The notes under the pieces were generated by a model, which was given only the letters and a program-made list of their open reading frames with translations, searched no databases and was not told the DNA's origin. Both the position numbers and the translations under genes were made by a program. Shown here piece after piece: positions 30,774 through 42,170 of a stretch of 64,000 nucleotides of DNA. The stretch spans positions 1 through 64,000 of the forward strand of contig CAJNOL010000226.1 in the NCBI GenBank assembly GCA_905250125.1, given 5' to 3'. The DNA comes from Rotaria sordida. Lineage: Eukaryota > Rotifera > Eurotatoria > Philodinida > Philodinidae. Every line of letters starts with the position of its first letter. Positions within the stretch are counted from its first letter, which is position 1.

Positions 30774-33700
30774 ATGGAAGCAAATAAAGAAGCTGCTTTA
30801 CATTACCTAGAACTTGCTGAAAAAGCAATTCTTATTAATGACAACGAACGAGCTGTTCGATATTTAAATAAATCTATAGACCTTTTTCCAACACATAAAG
30901 CCAAAGGTAAATTTAAAAAAAAACAATCTTTTTCTAAATTGAATTTTTTTTTTATTGTAATGAAAGATCTTCTTGAACGAATGAACAATTCAACCTTTGA
31001 TTCAAAAAATAATAATAAAACTCATGAATCCAATTCATCATCTTCAAATCATGATCATACAATGACAAATGGTACTTCATCACATACAAAACATAGAACA
31101 ACTTCAACATCAAATAACGATTATACGTCTGAAGAAGCAGACGCTGTACGAAAGTAAGTAAATATATATTAGTTGCTTTAAAATGTCGAGAGAAAAACTC
31201 AAACAATAGATAAAGATCATTTTTTTTGCCAAGAGAAAAACGATGCGAACTAAATGCAATTTAAAGATGATGAAATGTTTATTCTTTCATTGTTGACTTC
31301 GGCAGTGAAATAATTCTGTATATGATTCGTCACAAATGAACATATATACATGTGAGCTGTTTTAAGACAAAAAAAAAACTATTTTCAAAATAGATTAAGA
31401 TAAATAGAATGACATTTTTTTTTTATTCGATTGCAAAGGGCACAACAATAAGATTACGAAATGAATTGTTCCTCATGTCAGAGGTAATTCAGCTAGCAAT
31501 TGTTTTAAAGTTATTTTACTATTCTGAAATTTTGTCTTGAATGTAGCAACTCGTCATTAAAATATTGTTGTATAAGAATTTCTTTTCTCTTTTTTTTGTT
31601 TGATATTAAAAATAAAATGACTGACTGCTTTGTTAGTTGTAAAAATATTACTTGAAATTCGATTGTGAGAAGAAATTTGTTCGCTCAAAAATCTATTGTA
31701 TATCACGGTTATGGTTTTTTCGATTTCCAAGAAATATTTATAAAAGAATCTCACAAAATGATAAATCATTTTTGATATGAATTTTTTCAACAAAATCAAC
31801 TTTTGAATCTAAAGTTTGCAGAAGTGAATTCTTCAATAGGATGAATATATTGTAAATGTATCAAATTTTCTAGTGTCCTTAGATATCATCATTGAAAATT
31901 CTGTTATGCGGAAAAGCAAACTTTGTTCTTATATTCTAGAAAGTTCAACTTTTGCACACTAAGATGATCTTTTTGACTATTTTATTTTATAATCAATTTT
32001 GAAGGTGATATGTAGAGAATCATAGCATTTTGTTGAAAAACTCACTAACATGATGATCATTTAAGGAGAAATGTCAGAATTTTATCTAGTTGGAGGCGGC
32101 TTCCCTCTTGCGATTGGTCTTTCCGAACTTTTATGATTGTCGTACCACATCAAGAGGGAAAATCGAAAATTTCGTATTTCAAGGGTATGTCAACTTGCGT
32201 TGTAAGCATAATTAGCTTGAGTTCATTTTATATGAATCTGTCCAGCAATAAAGCCGAAATTCTTCATCTCACTTCAGTATTTGAGTATCAGTGAAGTACG
32301 ATGACGTATTTGAGTTTTATTATCAGAGAGACTTATATACAATGAATTCAAACTGATATGCGCGTGACATACGTTAATAGTAGGCTTGAAGTACAGAATT
32401 TTCGCTGTTTTCCTCTTACACCACAAACTATGTATCTGTTCTTCGAAAAATAGTTATTCCTTCTCCCGATATTATGAATTACCTCTCCAGAAGGACAAAT
32501 GTAGATAAAGCACTGCCAAGATCAATCATCATAAACAACCTTTTTTTTAGGTCTTCTGGTGTCATTATCATACATCTAGTACTACTGGCCGTATACGATA
32601 CTGTATTATTCATTTTGTATGTACGGAAAAATACAGCCTCATTAATGTGTTGTATTTCACTGTAAACGTTTATATTCTTCGACTGGAGTGAGAGATACCG
32701 ATCTGTATGAATCCTTTTAGATTTTCTCTAATTTTAATAGAGTCTATCTAATGAAATAAGACTTATTTCAAGAATGATTTATCATTTTGTGAAGTTCTCT
32801 TGTTAGTATGATATAGCTAACAGTCAGATAGAATAAGCAAATAATGCATAGATAAAAAGACTTGATATTTGAACTTGAAATTATTTATGAACACGTTTAA
32901 TTCTTCTTTATATTTGATTAGAATGTTAATATTCATTTTTATTTTTGTAATATTAGAATCAAAACATGCAAAGACTTATATGAAATTCTTGGTGTTAGTA
33001 AAACAGCATCTGAAGCTGATTTAAAAAAAGCTTATAGAAAATTAGCTCTCCAAGTAAATGAAATATTAAACATTCTTTTTTTTTTTCATTTATGAATTTT
33101 TCTCTTATTTAGTTTCACCCAGACAAATGTAAAGCACCAGGTGCTACTGAAGCTTTCAAAGGTCATCTATCTTTAAAAAATAAAACAAAAACGAAATCTA
33201 ATTTTTTTTTCTTTAATAGCTATTGGTAAAGCATTTTCAATATTAAGTGATCCAAAAAAACGTCAACAATATGATCAATATGGTCAAGCAATGGAACCAC
33301 AACATAATCATAGTAGTACCGGTGGACGACAATATTATTATTATAGTGATGCAGATGATGATTTTTCAGCCGAGGAATTATTTAATCTTTTTTTTGGCTA
33401 TACTGGTATGATAAATATTACATATCAAAAGAAAAAAAAAAAGAAAATCTATAATCATATAGGTCCAACAACTCGTGTACATCGACGTCGTCAACAACCA
33501 AATTCATATCATTTTACAACTTATTCAACACAAAATGTTTAATTTTTGTTTTTTAATTCTTTCAATTAAATAAATTTGTCTTCTTTTTAGACAACACATA
33601 CATTTGTCCAATTATTACCATATTTTTTTCTATTTCTAATTTCAATTATTGGAACATTATTAGTGAGTGATCCACAATTTCAATTGCATCCTACTGGGTA

Positions 33701-34039
33701 GAGTATATAGTGAATTTATTTTCTTTTATTATTATTAAACTTATTATTTTTAGAAAATATACTAATTTACGTGAAACGCGATCATCAAAGATTCAATATT
33801 ATGTTAAATCTGATTTTCAGCCACCAAAAACAGAAGCCGCATTAGATAAATTTGAATCATCAGTTATCGATGAATATATATCTGATATACGACATCAATG
33901 TTATCGTGAACAACAATATAAAGAATCAATGATATGGCGAGCAAAAATGATGAATGATAATAATCTCTATCGCCAAGCTCAACAACAAAAAACACCATCA
34001 TGTACTAAATTCAATAATTTTGTACGTAGTTATGTCTAG
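30774..34039 (+). CDS. DNAJB12: DnaJ homolog subfamily B member 12/14-like ER membrane co-chaperone
   Basis: This is an ER-membrane J-protein that recruits cytosolic Hsp70 for membrane-protein quality control. Eight exons: 30774-30906, 30967-31153, 32957-33053, 33113-33161, 33220-33405, 33463-33536, 33591-33697, 33754-34039. Total 1,119 nt, 372 aa (human DNAJB12/14 375-379). Seen: the family N-terminus (MEANKEAA then [10 protein letters not shown]), a Ser/Asn/His-rich linker, a J domain from about residue 112 with HPD at 141-143, a Gly/Tyr/Asp-rich segment, one transmembrane helix at about 248-268 ([17 protein letters not shown]), and a DUF1977-like C-terminus. Intron 2 is 1.8 kb; the others are 53-60 nt. 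DNAJB12 and DNAJB14 are not separable here. The gene looks intact. Confidence 0.93.
31154..32956. other. Long intron 2 of the DNAJB12/14-like gene
   Basis: This 1.8-kb intron is flanked by good GT and AG sites. Small frames at 31557-31799 (-) and 32474-32665 (+) lie inside, but neither has a recognisable product. I find no clear terminal inverted repeats. The central 32080-32350 part is somewhat richer in GC than the edges, which may mark an old insertion. Confidence 0.4.
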
Positions 34040-34205
34040 TGTTTTGATTGTTTTTTTTTTCTATTTTCTAATTGAATAAAAAGATCACAGTGAACCAGTT
34101 CCTTTTTTTTTTGTTCTTTGTATTTGTTTATTGTTTCATACTATATTTTTTCTTTCATTTCTTATTCTCTGTCGATCATGTGATGCAATTGTAACAAACA
34201 AAAAA

Positions 34206-34228
34206 ATAATAATAATAATAATAATAAC
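34206..34228. repeat. AAT trinucleotide microsatellite
   Basis: Seven perfect AAT (TAA) repeats just downstream of the J-protein gene. Confidence 0.9.
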
Positions 34229-35272
34229 CTTTGCTTATTGGGAATAAATAGAAGACAAAACGATGCATATATATAATTCTACTTTCAAGTTTGAATGATC
34301 ATATGTTAAAACGTGAAAGTAATTAGAAATTGATTGATACGAATAATAGACGAAAAATTTTAACTGCATACAAAAAAAAATATATCAGTTTATGACACTA
34401 CTAAGTGTTATGGAATTTACATTGTAACATCTATTTCTTGCCAATGGTAAAAGCAAATTCTTTAAAACTTTCATTATATGTCGAAAGTATTTAGATCTAC
34501 TATCAGTAAGAATTTCATTGATTTTTCTTTAGCTTGAGCTGAGCCGTTTAGAAAATACCAGCCGCTATCGAATTTCGAAATATGAAATTTTTTTTTAGCA
34601 GAGTTGAGAGCTTAACATTTTACTACGAAACGAAGTGACATATAAATAAACTTTCGATATAAAAGTTGTTCAGGTTTTAACAAGCTTTCAGAAAATCAGG
34701 TTATTTCTTAACAAGCATAACTATATCGAATAACAAACTAAAAAATAGTGTTCATGACGGAATTTATATCGGATTCTAAGTCAAATGATGTATTTTTCAC
34801 TAGAATCCAACGAAAAAAAATGTTCCAACGTTTTTCAATCCGAGAAAAATTAAAGATCAGAATTAATTTTGATACGTTTTCATGAAAACCTATGGTCTTA
34901 GTAAATTTAATTTTAAAAAGAAGTTCTAATTCATATCTTGCGTATATCAGAGAAACACATGCTTCTTTGTAGTGATTTTCCATTTACTAATAGCATCTTG
35001 TGTCTTTGTTTTTGTTATCAGTTTAACTTATTCGTCTGCATTGATGCCTTGTTTTTTGTATGCCTATATATTTCTCGATGATTATTCGTACCGACCAATT
35101 CTCTTATTGATTAAATTTAAGAAAACTGGTTAAAAAATTGCGTTCTGTTTGACATCGAAAGTTGACACCAGCATGATTTTATACAAAAAAAGAAATAATA
35201 TAACAGGAGCATTGATAGTTATATTCATCTTGTAAGTAGGTATGTTCATATAAAATGATGGATGATCAGCAG

Positions 35273-36022
35273 GTTTTAAATAAGGTATTTGTTCACGTTT
35301 GATCCGCTAGAAAGTATTTCCAACAAATCGAAAGCTATGATTTATGAGTAGAAAGGTGTACTCTCTTCGAATTAGTTTTATTTCAGTTTTTGTTCGAAAG
35401 TAATGAAATAATTTCTAAAAAGACCAAACAATTTTTGTGTTTTCATTATTGCAATTCGAAACTAAAAGTTCGGATCTTTATTTATTTAACGACTTTTAGA
35501 TTAGAAGCTACTCTATACAATGCATAATTTGTAGTTTTTCTTTCTTTTTCGACACGACATCTCAATTTTCATTTTTTCTAAATACATATTTTTGAAAAAT
35601 CGATAACCGTTTAACGTTGAAAGGCGTTCTTGAAAGAAAATGTTTAGGTAAAAGCTACAATTTAGTTTCGATATCATATTTCGTAGAGAAGTGTTCGCTG
35701 TACAAAACAACCGACTTCGATAATTTTTAGCATGTTCGACGAGGGACTAATAGGATAAACAGAAACTTGTTGGCTCACTATTTTCAAGTCTTTCAAAAAC
35801 TTCTTCACTACTCTTGAACGAAAATAGATACAACATTTCTGAGCTCATATTCAAAATTTTAGTCGCGACCTATGCTAAAATGCTTTCAAACAGGTCGAAA
35901 TGAACAAATATGTTCACCAAAAACGTCGCCCAACAAGTTCCGTCCAAACTAACTTTTTGTGTTTTTCAGAAATACTTTCTAGTAGATCAAAAGTAAACAA
36001 CCATCCTGTCTAAAAACTTTTC
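35273..36022. mobile_element. Possible MITE with TIRs of about 45-50 bp
   Basis: The left end (about 35273-35322, including GATCCGCTAGAAAGTATTTC) is an imperfect inverted match to about 35960-36020 (GAAATACTTTCTAGTAGATC). Outer parts TTAAATAAGGTATTTGTTCAC and the reverse complement of GTAAACAACCATCCTGTC also align loosely. The interior of about 600 bp has no transposase frame. A target duplication was not identified. Confidence 0.5.
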
Positions 36023-36890
36023 GATGATCCATTGCATAAACTTGATTTCTTTTTTGTTAGTTGACTTTTTATAAAAAGATCTCGTCAACATAAAGATTCG
36101 ATTTAAATACTACAAATTAATAATGATGAAAAACTATTAGCTCCGTGCAATGTATTAAATGATTATCAATGTTTAATCATATAATACTTAGTTATTGAGT
36201 TATAATGACAAATTTTGATGTATACAGTAAACTTCAGTTATTAAGAAAAGTTTTTTTTTAATAGTCACTTAACGAATACTCAATCAGTTATCCATCGGAC
36301 ACTGATAATTTATATTGAAAGTCATTCTTCGATATACGTAAGCTGAAGGTGATATTTTCATCTAGCAACAAGACAACAAAATGCTGCAAACATTGAAAAA
36401 TTCTTCATTGATTTTATTGATAGTAATAAATACTAATGTTATACATTCCTTCGCTTACGTTCAAGTGTACAAAGTTTTTCGGAGTATGGATACTAGTCTA
36501 AATGAAGATCAAACTTGCATATTTTGATTTGTTGAGATTGATTATTTATCTAATTCTTTGGTTGATTTATTATAGAATATAAATGGGTTGGATATAAAAA
36601 AAAAAGGAATGAATGTTTCATGTTGTTATTGTTGCTTTTTTTCAAACATCTATTGTACAGAAAAATGTGTTGTGCTCAACAAGCAGAAAAATAGTTATAG
36701 GATTCATGCCACTGTTATCCCCGAGACACACAAAAATATCAGGAGGCATCAAAAGGATAGGATATGGACCACGTAGATTAAGAAAAAAAAGGGACCAAAG
36801 GATAGAAGCAGACATGACAAGAAAAAAAAAGAGAAAATTCCTAGTTCTAGTAGAGCACCGCTGATTTTTCTTTTCTAATAGGAAAATAGA

Positions 36891-38154
36891 TCATTTGGCA
36901 GAGGATGCATGTCCAGCTAAAACTAGCCATCGTTTGAATTCATCATAGAGAACCAGCACAAGCGATGAACCAACGCTACGATAAATATTGGATAAATTGC
37001 CTTTAAAAAAGGCAAGTAAACCTTCATTAACAGCAATCTTTCGAGCACAATCAAGTGTTCCTCTATAAATAATATCTCCACGACCACTTTGCATCATCAA
37101 ACGACTAAAACCAAACAAAAAAAAAATATAATATTTTTGTTTTTTAATTAAAATTTCAAAAGAAAAACATACCGTCGAATTGTATCAAGTGGATAAGCAA
37201 GAAATTCTGATGACGATGTAATAAATTGTGCAAAAAGAAAACGATACAATATACTTGGATTTGGATTATCTCCAAACATAAATCTTTTTCCAGCATCATA
37301 ACCACCAAAATAGAATGCTCGATAGACAAAAATACCAGCTACACTAATAGCAAAACCTCGATAGAGACCTATAAAATAAAATAATAATAAATTTTAATTT
37401 TATACATTGATTTGAATTATTAACAAATATTTAACCTCGAATTCCATCAGCTTTATAAATTTTTATCATACAATCGTTCATGCCTTTAAATTGTCGTTCA
37501 CTAACGGATTTTCCAATATCAACACCAAGACGTGTACGAGCAAAATCAAGTGGATAAACAAATAATAGACCAGTTGCACCAGCCATACCACCAGCAAACA
37601 GATTACCAGCAAAGAATTTATACGGATTTAAAACTGGATTATAATTAGCAAACATTCGTTGGTAACGTTCTTTAAAAGCAAAATTTAATGCTTGCTAAAT
37701 AAAATAAAATACGATTTATTTATTTATTTTTATTCAATTTAAAAAGAGTAAATTACTGTTGGAAAATAACGCAAAACATTAGCCCAATTTCCACGCCAAA
37801 GTGATATAGTCCCTTCTTCTCGAATACATCGAACAAGACAATCACCAAATCCTTTATATTTTGTTCCTTGTGAAATTTTTTGATTCACATCTTGCGTTTG
37901 AAGAAGAAGTTTAACACGTTCAAGTGGTGCAACAGCTGTTTTTGAAATAGCTCCCTAGAAGAATTATTATCATAATAAAAATTAACTATAATAAAAAAAT
38001 GAGTACATACAGCTAAAATATAAAAATAAATTTAGAAAATATTTTATTTTAATACAAAGAAGAAAAACAGACCTGTTCCACCAGCAAGAAAATCGATTAG
38101 AATATCTTTTGTTGTTACTTGAGCTCTTTGCGGTACACCGGTTGGACCACCCAT
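36891..38154 (-). CDS. Mitochondrial ADP/ATP carrier (ANT), with a 2-nt microexon
   Basis: This SLC25 carrier exchanges ADP and ATP across the inner mitochondrial membrane. Exons in transcript order: 38154-38073, 38012-38011 (2 nt), 37954-37757, 37694-37436, 37368-37173, 37104-36891. Total 951 nt, 316 aa (human about 298; short extensions at both ends). Three carrier repeats are seen, with PLERVK, PLDFAR and PLDTIR signatures, and the family pieces [13 protein letters not shown] and [12 protein letters not shown]. The ANT signature reads RRRLMM instead of RRRMMM. Exon 1 ends in phase 1 and exon 3 starts in phase 0, so only a 2-nt exon (CT) between a TATTTTAG acceptor and a GTATGT donor gives LAGGTAGAISKTA, matching the family length exactly. 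An acceptor (TTTTAG) lies 6 nt before the ATG. Confidence 0.93.
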
Positions 38155-39426
38155 ATCGATCTAAAATAAAATATTAGAAATAATTTTGTCCTTAAATACG
38201 AACTTTCTTATTCTATTCTTTTCGTGGCCGACAACAACAACAAATTCACTGATCAAATTCCGATGCTCCTTGAAAAATACAAAAATAGATTTATGGCAGC
38301 AACCAATTAGATAGATTCGTAATGTAAACAAACGACAGAGATCGCTAACTTATGGAATTTAAACAATCATTTTAAAATCTTATGTCTTTATTTTTTTTTC
38401 AATTTATTGTTTAAACATTAATTTATAAATTGGTACTGAGAAACAAATATTTTCCTATCATACAATGTATGTAATCGAATTTTTCAAATCATCATTAACC
38501 TTTTTCCGTTCTTCTCCTTCTTCTAGGCGTACCTTGGCCGATACAACCTTTACAAAAATCAAAGCATTTAATTCACACTTTGCTTTATGTTGGTTGCACA
38601 GAACTTAATAAAATATCGATTAATAAATAGGATTATTTTCTTTGTTTAGTCTGTCACTGAAAAACATGATTTACAAAATCGATAATTTCGACAAAACATA
38701 AAATTTTTTTGTAGAATTCTTTTCTGTCAGCAGATAAGATACATATTGTGGACATGTTTGTGAAGTATCATGAAGTCTTGTGGAATTTTTGACATACATT
38801 TAACACATGGAAAATTCATTAGAAAACTAATGAAACTGTCTGGTTTTCAATAATCATATTTTAACAGAAATGTGAATTTCTAGGGTTTTGTCAATCTGTT
38901 GGAAAAATCAAGGTTCATTTGAACTTAAAAGCTTTTTAATGGAATTGTCTATTTCTATAAGAAATGTTCCATTAATTCAATATCAATGTTATGAAGAATT
39001 TTAATTCTTTTTATTTGTTCCTATCACTTGTAACAGTGCATCAACCAATAAACGGCTAGCTTTATCAGTCCATAACCAACAAGTTGTTTGATTACTCTTG
39101 TGTTCTAGATTGATTATGTCTACTCATGAGGGACTTTTTTATACGAAAATTTTTTGCCAATTGTACTATGTAGCCGTTGATTTTAATAAATAAGATCAAA
39201 TATTACTATTTCACACCAATAGAAAGATAGCAGAAAATGTTGTAGAAAATACGTGTAATCTATAATCATCTAGAAATACTGACAATGTCTAGAGTCATGT
39301 TTTTAAATTTAGTAGCATTACTATAACATGTTCCGACATTAAATATATTGTAAAAAAGAATTTGCAAAAAAAGAAGGAAATGCTTTTTTTTTAATCTTTA
39401 TCTAATAGGTAGTGTGGTTTGCATGA

Positions 39427-39969
39427 TACAGAAATTTCGTGCGATTTCTAAGATTTCTCGAACGCTCATGTAGTCTCGAGGTTCCCTGGTTCCGTTTCAA
39501 TATCGACGAAAATATTTATCACGTAGTAAATCGAGTATGTTTTAAAAGCTTTTCAATATCTTTGCCGATAAAGCATGATACAACATTAAATGAGACTTAC
39601 AACGATCATCGCCAGATAAAAGGAGAGAACGATGTACTTACATCATACTTTTTTTGTAAACTTTGTCACATTAGAAGTCGAGTAAAATATTTATCATTGA
39701 TTGACTCCTTTTTACGGATATTATTATCATCTATAGATCAAAGCGATGTTTTTAAGGAAATACATATCGAAAATGGATATGTTGTTAAAAATAGTTCTTC
39801 ATATATTCATTGCTTATTTTATCATTTGAATCAAATCAAAAGGCATAGATACTATCTTGATCTAATCAACACTATCATACTAGAGAAAAAAGCACCATTT
39901 TTCAAGATGTTTTCTCCTCTTTTTTCTAATGGTTACTGCAACGATCAAAATAGTCTACACAAAGTATAA
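39427..39969 (+). CDS. Orphan open reading frame, unknown
   Basis: The frame is open for about 180 codons, long for such AT-rich DNA, where random frames stop about every 12 codons. It contains no ATG until near its end, so if coding it must be an internal or terminal exon or a remnant. ATACAG at about 39427-39432 could be an acceptor. The peptide is rich in Leu, Ile, Phe, His and Lys, with FFCKLCHIRSRVKYLSLIDS in the middle. No domain, signal peptide or membrane segment is recognised, and it is not adjacent to a related gene. It could be a degenerate gene or mobile-element fragment. Confidence 0.3.
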   Translation, partial: YRNFVRFLRFLERSCSLEVPWFRFNIDENIYHVVNRVCFKSFSISLPIKHDTTLNETYNDHRQIKGENDVLTSYFFCKLCHIRSRVKYLSLIDSFLRILLSSIDQSDVFKEIHIENGYVVKNSSSYIHCLFYHLNQIKRHRYYLDLINTIILEKKAPFFKMFSPLFSNGYCNDQNSLHKV

Positions 39970-41676
39970 TGCATTTGACCGATATGTTCATACCATTGGC
40001 ATAGTGGGAAGACCAATACTCTATTTGTGTGATGATTTCATCAGTCACTTTTTTAGAACTACCATAGCTGGTAAAGGAATAAGATAAGAAGAATAGTTCA
40101 TAGCAGTTCTTTAGATTGTTTACTAAGTTAATACAGAAATTGAACTTTATATTTGAATTTAGAACTAATGTTTGAATCAGAAACTGTTATCTCACAAAGA
40201 AAGTTTAGAAAAAGTGGAAGAACCCCTACATCAACTTTATTCACACCATTCGATAGTTCGAAGTTTGTTCTATCATGCATATAAAAATTAGAAAATTCTA
40301 TCCAAGTTTCTAAAAATGATAATTGGCTTTCGAAAAAAAAATCTTTTTAAGAAAAAAAATTTACTATATAGTTATTTTTTCTCTCACACATCTAGCATTT
40401 TTTTTTAAAATTGCATGTTTATTTTACATCAAAGCAATTTGAGAAATCCCTCATGTGATAGAGAAAAATTTCTTTGCACGATAGTTTCCCAGGTCGAAAA
40501 GACATGATCGTAAATGGCCGTACGCTACGAAATACATGAAAAAGCGGTGATCATATACGACGCTACACGTTCAAACATGAATAAAGTATACGACAGTCAT
40601 GAACAACTATTGTATACCATCGCATTCGTTCGTAGCATAGTCGTGCGTCGAGTTACACTTACTGAACAAATAGATTTTTCGTTTTGAATTCAGCACTAAA
40701 TACAATGATAAGTATTTATTTTAGATTCAACCAAACAATAAATTGATCAGTGAATATTTTATTTTAAATAAAATAATTTCTATTCTATTATTTAGATCAA
40801 TTTAAACAACAGAATAAATAGTATCTTTTTCAAGTGAAGAAATAATATTTCGCGTGTTTAATGGGATGGTAAACGTAAATATTTTCCTCTGAAGTGAGTG
40901 GAGGCGTACATAGATACGATATCATGCCATGTAGTATATAACCGTGTACGGTCGTAATTTATTCTGTAGACGACCGTACATAATCGTTTATAACTCTTGT
41001 AAACCACTTCCTGCGATAGTAGAAGGAGAACAAAAAATAAAAAACCAACTGCGAAAAATCAAGATGGAGAAAGCAAAAATTTCCAAGTTGCTTGCAAGGC
41101 ATATGTTGCTATGGGTATTTGAAGGCTTTTGTAGTTAGTTTTTTTACTTTTTATTCTATTTCAAACTTTATTATCGTGTAGAGAATTTTTTTCTCTATTA
41201 GATAAGTTATCTCCCAAATTGTTAAGATGTAAAATAAAGATGCAATTTGAAAAAAAAAAACAAGAATTGTCAGAGAAAAGAAAGAGCAATTTTTTCTCTT
41301 CGAAAAGTAAAGATTTTCCAGATAGTTGATTATAAATCTAGAAAACTCAAATAGAATCTCCCTGTTTTTATATGAATGATAGAACAAACTTCAAACTATC
41401 GATTGATATAATTAAAATCGATGTAGGATTCTTTCTTTATTTTCAAAATTCCTTTTGCATGAAAAAAGTCTTAAGTTCAAATAACTTTTAAAGCTAGTGT
41501 CTATTCCATTTTTGATCACATACCTTGTACCCGTCAGTGCTTCAAGCATTTACTCTTTTTTTTAATGATGTTTTTTGTTAACAAGATTTTGTAAGCAATT
41601 ATTGCTTTCCAACGATATTTAGTTGTACCTTCTAAATGACGGATCATAATGCTTCAATAATATAACTTTGCTTCAT

Positions 41677-42054
41677 ATGATGGATAAATTATGTTTTTAC
41701 CAACGTGGTTGGAAAAGCAGGAAAATAATAATGTTAACAACAAAAAAAAACAAAATAGAGCACAATCTGTTTCATAACATGCCTTTAATTTTTTCTTGTT
41801 CTATTGAGGATGAAGCATCTCGAGATTCGTCGGTGACTTCCAGCATGTTGATGAAAGAAAGGAAAAAACCTCAGTTAAAAGGGTGCGTATATTAAATGTT
41901 GGAAAAAACCGAAAGAACAATGATGCGATTAAAAGAGTGGGAAATTCCCACTGAAAATGACATCATTCACATATATAAACGACCTGCAGTCTGTATAGCC
42001 AGACAGTATCTTATTTCTTTTTTTTTTCAGTGCTACACGAAAGTCAAATATTAG
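41677..42054 (+). other. Possible upstream exon(s) or uORF of the ubiquitin cluster
   Basis: An ATG frame at 41677-41895 has a candidate donor GTGCGTAT at about 41883. A 24-nt candidate exon at 42031-42054 follows a T-rich TTTTTCAG acceptor and ends with a good GTATGT donor. Spliced on to the acceptor at 42155, this frame ends at a TGA about 3 nt before the E3 ATG. It may therefore be a 5' leader with a uORF rather than protein-coding sequence. No family is recognised. Confidence 0.25.
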
Positions 42055-42153
42055 GTATGTATGCTTCATAGCTAAACTTCTTGATATACTAATTCGAATC
42101 TTAACATTATTGTTTATTATTAGTAATAAATACCGAACTTTTATTTTGTTTTC

Positions 42154-42170
42154 AGAATCAATTGAAAATC
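42154..42170 (+). promoter_or_regulatory. Splice or trans-splice acceptor before the UBL-RBR gene
   Basis: TTTTATTTTGTTTTCAG ends at 42155, 15 nt before the ATG at 42171. It is either the acceptor of a 101-nt 5' UTR intron (donor at 42055) or a spliced-leader acceptor. Confidence 0.5.

Larger units (their letters stand above)
34040..36890. other. Convergent intergenic region, no supported gene
   Basis: It holds the 3' UTRs of the J-protein (AATAAA at about 34075) and of the ADP/ATP carrier (reverse strand). An AAT microsatellite lies at about 34206-34228, and a TIR-bearing element at about 35273-36022. Frames at 34738-34983 and 36588-36864 are short and lack domain or splice support. Confidence 0.5.
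38155..42170. other. Intergenic region, mostly without supported genes
   Basis: The minus-strand carrier and the plus-strand ubiquitin cluster diverge from here, so their promoters should lie within. It contains one unusually long open frame (39427-39969) and possible 5' exons of the cluster (41677-41882 and 42031-42054), described separately. A GC-richer patch at about 40480-41000 carries repeated CGTACG/GACCGTAC-type motifs, partly inverted, perhaps an eroded element. Confidence 0.45.

Noticed and set aside
36588-36864. Two overlapping plus-strand frames next to the ADP/ATP carrier
   Set aside because: Short, basic, low in complexity, with no domain. They lie in the 3' flank of the carrier gene.
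37951-38072. Single 122-nt intron in the ADP/ATP carrier using GGAG|CT as acceptor
   Set aside because: In frame, but it deletes two residues of conserved helix 1 and leaves strong TATTTTAG and GTATGT signals unexplained. The 2-nt exon model fits the family better. It remains the main rival.
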